Of a stretch of DNA of 28,850 nucleotides, positions 23,041-28,850 are shown in pieces. Position 1 is the first letter of the stretch. Every line of letters starts with the position of its first letter. The notes below the pieces were generated by a model. It did no database searches. It worked only from the letters and a program-made list of their open reading frames with translations, and was not told where the DNA came from. This DNA is from Bacteroidota bacterium. GTDB taxonomy: Bacteria; Bacteroidota; Bacteroidia; Flavobacteriales; Flavobacteriaceae. The stretch covers positions 1 through 28,850 of the forward strand of contig JAJRSY010000125.1 of NCBI GenBank assembly GCA_024278565.1, written 5' to 3'. The position numbers and the translations under genes were made by a program.

Positions 23041-23359
23041 AAGCAGGCCACCTTATCGCCGTGTGCTGAACCTAGTTCGGCGCAGGGAGGAAAGTCCGGA
23101 CACCATAGTGCGGCATAGCGGGTAACGCCCGTCGTTTCGTTTTTAACGGAACAGGACAAGTGCAGCAGAAAGTATGTACAGGTAATGCTGTAGTGAAATC
23201 AGGTAAACTCTATGCGGTGAAACGTCATGTAAATCGGTGTTTGAGGGCTGCACGCCCGAGCCGAAGGGTAGGCGGTTAGAGCCTTTGGGCAACTGAAGGC
23301 CTAGATAAATGATAGGGATCCGCCTCTGGCGGAGACAGAATCCGGCTTACGGCCTGCTT
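23041..23359 (+). ncRNA. rnpB: RNase P RNA, bacterial type A
   Basis: This ribozyme cuts 5' leaders from tRNA precursors. The ends form helix P1: AAGCAGGCC (23041-23049) pairs perfectly with GGCCTGCTT (23351-23359). The universally conserved P4 strands are both present: GAGGAAAGTCCGGAC (23087-23101) and ACAGAATCCGGCTTA (23335-23349). GGTAACGCCCG and AGGGTAGGCGGTTAGAGC-like inner segments also fit. The 319-base size is slightly below the usual 350-400 bases. It is divergent from dnaX. The two RNA ends may extend a few bases further. A hairpin CCACACT-TTC-AGTGTGG (23372-23388) follows, without a strong T run. Confidence 0.95.
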
Positions 23360-23401
23360 TTTAATGAGGCTCCACACTTTCAGTGTGGGCAGTCGAACCA
23401 T

Positions 23402-23446
23402 GCCTGTCTGGCAGGCAGGTTAACCCTGAGCGTAGTCGAAGGGTTT
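23402..23446. repeat. Two dispersed repeats downstream of rnpB
   Basis: GCCTGTCTGGCAGGCAGG (23403-23420 region) is of the same type as the GC-rich repeat at 15581-15628. AACCCT-GAGCGTAGTCGA-AGGGTT (23422-23445) has the same core as the repeat at 13628-13649 and can form a short stem. Together they fill the gap between rnpB and the end of rsmD; the second could serve as a terminator (followed by TCTTT). Confidence 0.6.
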
Positions 23447-23470
23447 CTTTGCCCGGATGTTTAAAAACCC

Positions 23471-24013
23471 TCATGTGGTATTCTCGAAAAAACTAAAAAC
23501 ACTACCACCATACTTTCTATGGCTTAAGAAATGTTCAAGATACGATAGATCCATCTGTTTGGCGTGTTCAATGATCAATACCCCATCTTCCAAAAGTATT
23601 TCGTTCTTGAAAATCAATTCAGGTATTTGCTCAAATTTTTCCAAAGACATATCATAGGGGGGGTCGGCAAAGATTATATTGGCTTTTAAGACTGTTTTTT
23701 CCAAATAAGTGAATACATCGTTTTTTACCGCGGTAATGTTCAATTCGAGTTCTTCGGCAGTTTTCTCAATAAATCGTACACAGCCAAAATCGGCATCTAC
23801 CGCTGTGATTTTCTGAGATCCCCTAGATCCAAATTCATAACCGATGTTTCCAGTGCCCGCAAAAAGGTCCAGAACCGAGACCTCGTCAAAATAGTACTGG
23901 TTGTTCAATATGTTGAAAAGCGATTCTTTGGCCATATCGGTCGTGGGCCTGACGGGTAGCTTGCGAGGGGCTGAAATTCGCCTGCTTTTGTGTTTGCCTG
24001 AAATAATGCGCAT
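23471..24013 (-). CDS. rsmD: 16S rRNA (guanine966-N2)-methyltransferase RsmD
   Basis: A 180-residue SAM-dependent methyltransferase acting on G966 of 16S rRNA in the 30S subunit. The N-terminal signature MRIISGKHKSRRI and VRPTTDMAKESLFNIL is typical. The SAM motif LDLFAGTGNIGYE is at residues 48-60, and the catalytic IIFADPPYD near 113-121. The length is normal. The ATG overlaps the stop codon of the DUF3822 gene as TAATG (sharing one base), so they are probably translated in sequence from one mRNA. Confidence 0.95.
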   Translation of the reverse strand: MRIISGKHKSRRISAPRKLPVRPTTDMAKESLFNILNNQYYFDEVSVLDLFAGTGNIGYEFGSRGSQKITAVDADFGCVRFIEKTAEELELNITAVKNDVFTYLEKTVLKANIIFADPPYDMSLEKFEQIPELIFKNEILLEDGVLIIEHAKQMDLSYLEHFLSHRKYGGSVFSFFENTT

Positions 24014-24843
24014 TAGAGGGCCTTTAGGACTGTAAAATCAATGGATTCCTTTCCCATACCCATCGGAAGTGAGGAAACGGATGGAACAAAAATAGAAATA
24101 TGCTTTACGTATTGATGGCAGATGTTATAGATAACGTCACCTTCTTCGATTTCTCCAAATAGCTTTAGTTTGACTGTCTCGGTATCAAGTTGTAACTGTT
24201 CAAGGGTAAAGAGCAGGTAATAGATAAAATCTTCTTTTGTCGTAAAATCAAAGCTGTTATAGAGAAGTAATTTTTTTTGGGAGATAACGGTAACATCCAT
24301 TTGTTGGTCAGCTATGAATACGTAACAGCTGGGGTCTTTGGTGGTCTTGTGGCCGCTTAAAAGAGATGCTATCATCACGGTGCCATTGTGTTTGAAGGTG
24401 AACTCGCCGAACAGTTCATAAATATAGTTGTTGATATTCACAAAAGGTACATACACATTTATCATATCATAACTTTCAACCTCATCATAGTCGATATGGT
24501 CATTGGCAAATATTTTCGTGTTGAACTTTAAATAATTTGCCATTTCATCAGCATTGAACAAAGATTTCGGCACCAAACTGAACAGCTTGTTGCGATGTAC
24601 GACTACGATTTCAGAAAAAATTCTTTTTGCAAGATGGTGCTTTTCGAATAGGGTTACCAATCCTTTTTGCAGGCCGTAGGGGCTACGTTCTTTCTCAAAA
24701 ACCAACTTGCCCGAATCGAGAATGCTATTGCTGATCGTATCAAGTACACAAAAAGAAAGTCCACTCAAGCTAACTTGAATGGACAGTTTATTGAATTCTT
24801 GTGCAGCATTGTCCGCTACATTATTTTTTACCTCTTCTGTCAT
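24013..24843 (-). CDS. DUF3822-family protein
   Basis: A 276-residue soluble protein recognised as DUF3822 by the opening LSIQVSLSGLSFCVLD, the FEKHHLAKRIFSEIVVVHRNKLFSLVPKSLF stretch and its position before rsmD. That pairing is usual in Bacteroidota (recollection). The fold is actin/ASKHA-like in related families, which is only inference here; no nucleotide-binding motif is clear. The function is unknown. The frame opens at 24864, but I prefer the ATG at 24843 (MTEEVKNN). Either choice overlaps the end of the upstream gene (23 bases from 24843). The overlapping chain hypothetical-DUF3822-rsmD implies one operon. Confidence 0.8.
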   Translation of the reverse strand: MTEEVKNNVADNAAQEFNKLSIQVSLSGLSFCVLDTISNSILDSGKLVFEKERSPYGLQKGLVTLFEKHHLAKRIFSEIVVVHRNKLFSLVPKSLFNADEMANYLKFNTKIFANDHIDYDEVESYDMINVYVPFVNINNYIYELFGEFTFKHNGTVMIASLLSGHKTTKDPSCYVFIADQQMDVTVISQKKLLLYNSFDFTTKEDFIYYLLFTLEQLQLDTETVKLKLFGEIEEGDVIYNICHQYVKHISIFVPSVSSLPMGMGKESIDFTVLKAL

Positions 24844-25471
24844 ATACGGGCGGCCAGTTTCCACTGGTACTTACTTGGGTCAAGGAGCCTACTGAAATAT
24901 ACTCACCGTTTACCTCTTCTACGCTATTGTGGGTAAGTTCGCGCTCTAAAAGGTCTTTGGGTTGGTCGCCCAAAACCACCTTCTTCGCAACTTTGACCTC
25001 AAAAACAGGGGCTTTGTAACCACCTTTATCAATAATTTTGGCTTCCATTTCAAATTTTTCTCCACCAGTTGCACCTGGTACGTTCATCATTGTTTTAAAG
25101 CGATCATCTTTTCTGAAGAGCGAATCTTTAATCGATACGAAGCCAAGCGTGTCAATTATGACCGTATCACGGGGCATATCAATACCAAACGCTTTATCGA
25201 ACCTGACAAACGAAGAATCTTTTTGTTGGGTTATGGTAAAGTTACCAGTATCAACAAAACTAATCAGACTTTTAAAGTCTTTGGCATATTTGCCTTTAAC
25301 CGTTTTGTGGGCTTCTTGAGAAATTCGTATATCTTTCAAATTAGAAATAACCTTTGAATAACGCTCTTGCCTCACTTTTTGAAATTGAATAGGGCCTGTT
25401 ATCGATTGGTATATCATATATGCCAGTCCTGCGCAAAGTAACCAAAGTAGAATTTGTATTCCAGTTTTCAT
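24821..25471 (-). CDS. Membrane-anchored hypothetical protein
   Basis: A 216-residue protein with an N-terminal hydrophobic helix (about 5-24, QILLWLLCAGLAYMIYQSI) and no obvious cleavage site, so it is probably anchored with the rest outside the cytosol. The first ~70 residues (VRQERYSKVISNLKDIRISQEAHKTVKGKYAKDF) resemble the helix-and-loop of pseudopilin-like proteins, where a long helix is followed by a short 'KGKY..D...L' turn; that is a weak similarity. The rest is strand-rich (FEMEAKIIDKGG, APVFEVKVAKKVVLG). No function is recognised. It leads an operon with DUF3822 and rsmD and has its own promoter upstream. Confidence 0.75.
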   Translation of the reverse strand: MKTGIQILLWLLCAGLAYMIYQSITGPIQFQKVRQERYSKVISNLKDIRISQEAHKTVKGKYAKDFKSLISFVDTGNFTITQQKDSSFVRFDKAFGIDMPRDTVIIDTLGFVSIKDSLFRKDDRFKTMMNVPGATGGEKFEMEAKIIDKGGYKAPVFEVKVAKKVVLGDQPKDLLERELTHNSVEEVNGEYISVGSLTQVSTSGNWPPVYDRRGKK

Positions 25472-25505
25472 TTCGTTTCGTGTTAATTAAATTTTGTGGT
25501 TTAGA

Positions 25506-25513
25506 CAAATTTA
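25506..25513 (-). promoter_or_regulatory. -7 element of the hypothetical-DUF3822-rsmD operon
   Basis: TAAATTTG on the minus strand is an exact TAnnTTTG match, 35 bases before the ATG at 25471. A TTTT lies 18 bases further upstream. It is arranged back to back with the -7 element of the helicase gene. Confidence 0.55.
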
Positions 25514-25558
25514 CATTTTTTTTTCAATCGTAAAAGGTTTTCCCCTAAAAATCCTGTT

Positions 25559-25566
25559 TATATTTG
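25559..25566 (+). promoter_or_regulatory. -7 element of the RecD-like helicase gene, near-leaderless
   Basis: TATATTTG is an exact TAnnTTTG match. It ends only 7 bases before the ATG at 25574, so transcription from it would begin at or within a few bases of the start codon. The -33 region shows only GGTTTT (25536-25541). Confidence 0.5.
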
Positions 25567-25573
25567 AACACGT

Positions 25574-27013
25574 ATGAACGCTCTTACAGAAACTACTTTT
25601 TATAATTTATTAAAGGATCGCTTTCCTCACGACCCTACACTTAAGCAATCTGTTGCCTTACAGAAATTGGCCAAGTATATTTTATCCAAAGAAAAAGAAA
25701 CAATTTTTTTGCTGAAAGGCTTTGCCGGTACGGGCAAAACAACCCTCGTGGGCACCTTGGTCAATAGTTTGTGGAAAACAACCATGAAATCGGTGTTAAT
25801 GGCCCCTACGGGCAGGGCGGCCAAGGTAATGGCGAACTATTCGAAGACGCAGGCATTTACCATCCATCGAAAAATATATTTTCCAAAAAAGCAAAGTGGG
25901 GGCGGGGTACAGTTCGTTCTTGCGCCGAACAAGCACCGAAATACGATATTCATTGTTGATGAGGCCTCAATGATACCTGATACCCCAGCAGATTCTAAAT
26001 TGTTCGAGAATGGCTCTTTACTTGATGATCTGTTGATGTTTGTCTATTCGGGGCACAACTGTAAATTGATATTAATTGGTGATACTGCTCAATTGCCACC
26101 TGTTCGCCTAAATTTGAGCCCTGCTTTGGATGCCGACAAACTTGCTTTGAACTATAATAAGGAGGTAATACGCCTAGAATTGGATGAGGTGGTACGGCAA
26201 GCCGAGGATTCAGGTATTTTAATGAATGCAACGATTCTTAGAGAGCAGATACAGGGCGGGTATTACGAGGCGTTTCAATTTGATGTAGATCCCTTCAAAG
26301 ATATCGTTCGCCTTACCGATGGGTTTGAGATCCAAGAAGCCATAGATACTTCTTATTCAGAGCATGGGAAAGAGGAGACCGCATTTATTGTTCGATCGAA
26401 CAAAAGGGCAAACCTCTACAATGAGAATATACGCAGTAGAATACTGTTTTTGGAGAATGAATTGGCGGTAGGGGATTTTATGATGGTGGTAAAGAACAAT
26501 TATTTTTGGCTCGAGACCAAGTCAGAAGCTGGCTTTATCGCAAATGGTGATATTATTGAAGTATTAGAGATCTTTGCCATTAAAGAGCTGTACTCGTTCA
26601 AGTTCGCCGAGGTCAAGGTGCAAATGGTTGACTACCCCGATCAAAAACCTTTTGAGACCGTTTTGTTGTTAGATACCATACAGGCCGTCACCCCTTCGCT
26701 TTCGTACGAAGACGGTAATAGGCTGTACCAGAAAGTGATGGAAGACTATGCACACGAAACCTCAAAGTATAAAAAGTTCTTGGGAGTAAAGGGGAATAAA
26801 TACTTTAATTCTTTACAGGTAAAATTCTCATATGCAATAACTTGCCATAAATCTCAAGGTGGTCAATGGGATACTGTTTTTGTAGAACAGCCCTACCTGC
26901 CCAATGGCGTGGATAAAGAATACCTACGTTGGTTGTACACTGCTGTTACAAGGGCTAAAAAGCAATTGTACCTGATCGGATTCAAGAACGATTTTTTTCT
27001 TGGAGCGGAATAG
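25574..27013 (+). CDS. RecD-like superfamily 1B DNA helicase / AAA family ATPase
   Basis: A 479-residue ATP-driven helicase. The motifs run in order: Walker A GFAGTGKTT (49-57), motif Ia MAPTGRAAKVM, Walker B IFIVDEASMI, motif III LILIGDTAQLPPV, motif V ITCHKSQGGQWDTVFVE, and motif VI LYTAVTRAKKQLYLIG near the C-terminus (UvrD_C_2-type domain). The layout matches short RecD/Dda-type 5'-3' helicases rather than the RecBCD subunit; no recB or recC is nearby. It is likely cytosolic and involved in repair or recombination, which is inference. The ATG at 25574 is supported by the helicase N-terminus and by the promoter box right before it. Confidence 0.9.
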   Translation: MNALTETTFYNLLKDRFPHDPTLKQSVALQKLAKYILSKEKETIFLLKGFAGTGKTTLVGTLVNSLWKTTMKSVLMAPTGRAAKVMANYSKTQAFTIHRKIYFPKKQSGGGVQFVLAPNKHRNTIFIVDEASMIPDTPADSKLFENGSLLDDLLMFVYSGHNCKLILIGDTAQLPPVRLNLSPALDADKLALNYNKEVIRLELDEVVRQAEDSGILMNATILREQIQGGYYEAFQFDVDPFKDIVRLTDGFEIQEAIDTSYSEHGKEETAFIVRSNKRANLYNENIRSRILFLENELAVGDFMMVVKNNYFWLETKSEAGFIANGDIIEVLEIFAIKELYSFKFAEVKVQMVDYPDQKPFETVLLLDTIQAVTPSLSYEDGNRLYQKVMEDYAHETSKYKKFLGVKGNKYFNSLQVKFSYAITCHKSQGGQWDTVFVEQPYLPNGVDKEYLRWLYTAVTRAKKQLYLIGFKNDFFLGAE

Positions 27014-27116
27014 ATTAAATTCGTAAAAGCTAAAGAAGCCTAGAAAGGTGATAAGATCGAACAGCAATAAATTTGAATTTTGTATGAAGTTGTAAATAAT
27101 TGTCGCATTTTTCATT

Positions 27117-27137
27117 AACCAATAACCAATAACCAAT
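27117..27137 (+). repeat. Three tandem AACCAAT heptamers over the DUF4126 start
   Basis: AACCAAT is repeated three times without change (27117-27123, 27124-27130, 27131-27137). The third copy overlaps the ATG at 27136. A looser relative (ACTGACCAACGACCAAC) lies at about 12892-12908 before the miaE stop. Confidence 0.65.
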
Positions 27138-27705
27138 GACTTCTGAAACGGTAATCAGCATATTTCTAGGGCTTGGTCTTGCTGCGTCGGTAGGCTTTCG
27201 GGTGTTTTTACCCTTATTTGCATTGAGTTTGGCCTCGTATTTCAATGTTTGGGAACTCAATGATAGTTGGCAGTGGATAGGTGGTCTGGCGGCCGTCATA
27301 ACCCTTGGTGTTGCCACGGTGGTGGAGGTGTTCGCTTACTTTATTCCATGGGTGGATAATATGTTGGACAGTGCAGCGGTGCCCTTGGCGGCAATTGCGG
27401 GTACGGCAGTAATGGTTTCGACAGTTGCCGGGTTGGATCCTGTGGTTACATGGTCTTTGGCCATTATTGCGGGCGGTGGTACGGCAACAGCGATAAAAGG
27501 AGCAGGAGCAGCTGGTAGGCTTGCCTCAACAGCAACTACGGGTGGCTTGGCAAATCCCATTGTCTCTACTTTGGAAACGGGTACGGCAGTAGTGGTCACC
27601 ACAGCTTCGATATTCGCTCCGTTTCTAGCGGTGATTTTGGTCATCATCATCTTGTTCGTTATTTTTAGAATATACAGAAAGTTGAGACCTAGAACCAGAA
27701 CATAG
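27136..27705 (+). CDS. DUF4126-family membrane protein
   Basis: A 189-residue, Gly/Ala-rich integral membrane protein with about five hydrophobic segments (roughly 4-30, 46-66, 78-98, 103-122 and 155-182). It starts ISIFLGLGLAASVGFRVFLPLF and contains IAGGGTATAIKGAGAAGRLAST between helices, both typical of DUF4126. It ends in a basic tail (RIYRKLRPRTRT). Function unknown; a transporter-like role is not supported by a recognisable motif. It lies 122 bases after the helicase gene and 66 bases before kdsB, without a clear promoter. Confidence 0.82.
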   Translation: MTSETVISIFLGLGLAASVGFRVFLPLFALSLASYFNVWELNDSWQWIGGLAAVITLGVATVVEVFAYFIPWVDNMLDSAAVPLAAIAGTAVMVSTVAGLDPVVTWSLAIIAGGGTATAIKGAGAAGRLASTATTGGLANPIVSTLETGTAVVVTTASIFAPFLAVILVIIILFVIFRIYRKLRPRTRT

Positions 27706-27771
27706 TTTTGTTTTTTATCATGTACCAAAAAAAAATCAGTGTGAATTCGTGAAATTTGTGTCAGAAATACT

Positions 27772-28500
27772 ATGAAAATAATAGCAATGATACCCGCGCG
27801 CTACGCAGCTTCAAGATTTCCTGCAAAATTGATGAAGGATCTATCGGGCAAGCCGGTAATTGTTCGAACCTATGAAGCCGCGAAGCGGGCCGGGTTGTTC
27901 GATAAGGTATACGTGGTGACAGATAGTACCGTTATTTTCGATGCAATTACCGAAGCGGGCGGTGAGGCCATAATGAGCATAAAAGAGCATGATTGCGGTA
28001 GTGACCGAATCGCCGAAGCTGTGACTGATATGAACGTTGATATCATTGTCAATGTGCAGGGCGACGAGCCCTTTACCGATAAAAAAAGTTTGGCGGCCGT
28101 GCTTGGGGTATTCAAGGATGATAACGACAAGGAGATTGATTTGGCATCGCTTATGGTTGAAATTACCGATTCTGATGAGATCAATAACCCTAATACGGTG
28201 AAGGTGATCGTTGACAATAGAAATTTTGCGCTGTATTTTTCCCGTTCCCCTATTCCGTACCCAAGAGCTACGGATGTGGAAACCACTTATTACAAGCACA
28301 AGGGCATATACGCATTTCGTAAAAGCGCCTTAATGGATTTTCAACGTTTGCCCATGCTGCCATTGGAAGCGACCGAAAAAATTGAGGCCATACGGTATTT
28401 GGAATACGGAAAGAAAATAAAAATGGTAGAGACCACCGTAAGTGGAATAGAAATTGACACTCCAGAAGATCTAAAAAGAGCACAAGCGGCATGGAGGTAG
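27772..28500 (+). CDS. kdsB: 3-deoxy-manno-octulosonate cytidylyltransferase (CMP-Kdo synthetase)
   Basis: Activates Kdo with CTP to CMP-Kdo for the LPS inner core, in the cytosol. The 242-residue protein opens with IAMIPARYAASRFPAKLMKDLSGKPVI, the nucleotide-binding loop with conserved R-x-x-S-x-R/F-P-x-K. VNVQGDEPF (about 92-100) carries the metal- and CTP-binding Asp. SRSPIPYPR, HKGIYAFRKSAL and LEATEKIEAIRYLEYGKKI are also family features. A complete gene confirms that this is an outer-membrane, Kdo-containing bacterium. Its last 10 bases overlap the next ORF. Confidence 0.96.
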   Translation: MKIIAMIPARYAASRFPAKLMKDLSGKPVIVRTYEAAKRAGLFDKVYVVTDSTVIFDAITEAGGEAIMSIKEHDCGSDRIAEAVTDMNVDIIVNVQGDEPFTDKKSLAAVLGVFKDDNDKEIDLASLMVEITDSDEINNPNTVKVIVDNRNFALYFSRSPIPYPRATDVETTYYKHKGIYAFRKSALMDFQRLPMLPLEATEKIEAIRYLEYGKKIKMVETTVSGIEIDTPEDLKRAQAAWR

Positions 28501-28850
28501 ACTATAGTGATATCAAGGTCGTAGGTTTTGATGCCGATGATACGTTGTGGGTGAACGAGACCTATTTTAGAGAGGCCGAGGAAGAGTTCGCCAGTATGCT
28601 CGATGGTTTTGAGACCAAGAACAAGATAGACCAAGAGCTGTTCAAAATGGAAATGAAAAATTTGGAGATCTACGGGTATGGAATCAAGGGTTTTATGCTC
28701 TCAATGATCGAATCGGCCGTGGATCTTTCAAATAATACCATTTCACAAGCAACGATTACCGAATTGTTGAATCTAGGTAAGAGAATGATAACGCATCCGG
28801 TGGAACTGTTGGATGGCGTAAAAGAGGTTTTAGAGAAGTTGAGCAACAAC
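28491..28850 (+). CDS. HAD-superfamily hydrolase, N-terminal part (runs off the window)
   Basis: The first 120 codons of a HAD-type phosphatase are visible; there is no stop before base 28850. The catalytic motif I is intact: VVGFDADDTLW (residues 10-20) with Asp14 as nucleophile and Asp16 as acid-base. The following helical stretch (NETYFREAEEEFASML and GIKGFMLSMIESAVDL) looks like a C1-type cap domain, and LLDGVKEVLEKL is the usual entry toward motif II. The ATG at 28491 overlaps the end of kdsB by 10 bases, so they are probably co-transcribed. Kdo-8-phosphate phosphatase (KdsC) lacks such a cap, so KdsC is unlikely despite the position. Substrate unknown. Confidence 0.85.
   Translation, partial: MEVDYSDIKVVGFDADDTLWVNETYFREAEEEFASMLDGFETKNKIDQELFKMEMKNLEIYGYGIKGFMLSMIESAVDLSNNTISQATITELLNLGKRMITHPVELLDGVKEVLEKLSNN

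Noticed and set aside
23457..23657. 66-residue plus-strand frame after rnpB
   Set aside because: It is antisense to rsmD, which has all its family motifs in the other strand.
1..28850. CRISPR array, tRNA or rRNA genes, prophage
   Set aside because: I looked for regularly spaced repeats, tRNA-like cloverleaf ends and phage gene sets and found none; the only structured RNA gene is rnpB.

Overview
This window comes from the chromosome of a member of the Bacteroidota, most likely a marine Flavobacteriaceae (Maribacter/Zobellia/Muricauda-like; the genus is inference). Four things point there: a C-terminal type IX secretion sorting domain at the left edge, several promoters of the Bacteroidota form TTG/TTTG-N18-20-TAnnTTTG instead of E. 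coli-like boxes, weak or absent Shine-Dalgarno sequences, and gene families or pairings typical of the group (DUF3822-rsmD, a short ORF fused by overlap to rnz, a DnaX without its zinc module). No rRNA, tRNA, CRISPR array, prophage or complete insertion sequence was seen.

Layout. 1-417: end of a secreted protein, then a strong terminator. 653-3828: lon and cmk. 3925-4305 (minus): a BON-LysM Kbp-like protein. 4564-6501: rpsA (ribosomal protein S1) with an unusual N-terminal 11-residue repeat. 6629-9360: a tight pyrR-pyrB-small ORF-rnz operon. 9497-12796: pdxH, then sixA overlapping ppk1. 12910-13491 (minus): miaE. 13754-20506: a complete six-gene ebo cluster (eboA to eboF) behind its own promoter. 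20698-21057: a TMEM220-like membrane protein converging on dnaX (21046-22905, minus). 23041-23359: RNase P RNA. 23471-25471 (minus): rsmD, DUF3822 and a membrane-anchored hypothetical. 25574-28850: RecD-like helicase, DUF4126, kdsB and the start of a HAD phosphatase that runs off the window.

Most of the window is housekeeping: protein quality control, pyrimidine synthesis, translation, RNA processing, DNA replication, polyphosphate and LPS sugar metabolism. The accessory element is the ebo cluster, a conserved but poorly understood metabolite-traffic system. In cyanobacteria it is needed to move a scytonemin precursor to the periplasm, and it has been transferred into eustigmatophyte plastids. 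Here it has all six genes, no biosynthetic gene beside it, a MITE-like element between eboC and eboD, and a GC-rich palindromic repeat between eboB and eboC. EboF appears to lack one of the two metal sites of its superfamily.

The most testable new observation is in dnaX. A run of ten A residues on the coding strand sits exactly where the clamp-loader core (domains I-III) ends. Slippage by one base in either direction reaches a stop within a few codons, giving a predicted 358- or 360-residue gamma-like subunit. This is the arrangement known from Thermus thermophilus dnaX.

Intergenic spaces carry several short palindromic or tandem repeats of kinds that look dispersed in flavobacterial genomes. 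All functions are assigned from sequence reading alone; no database search was run.
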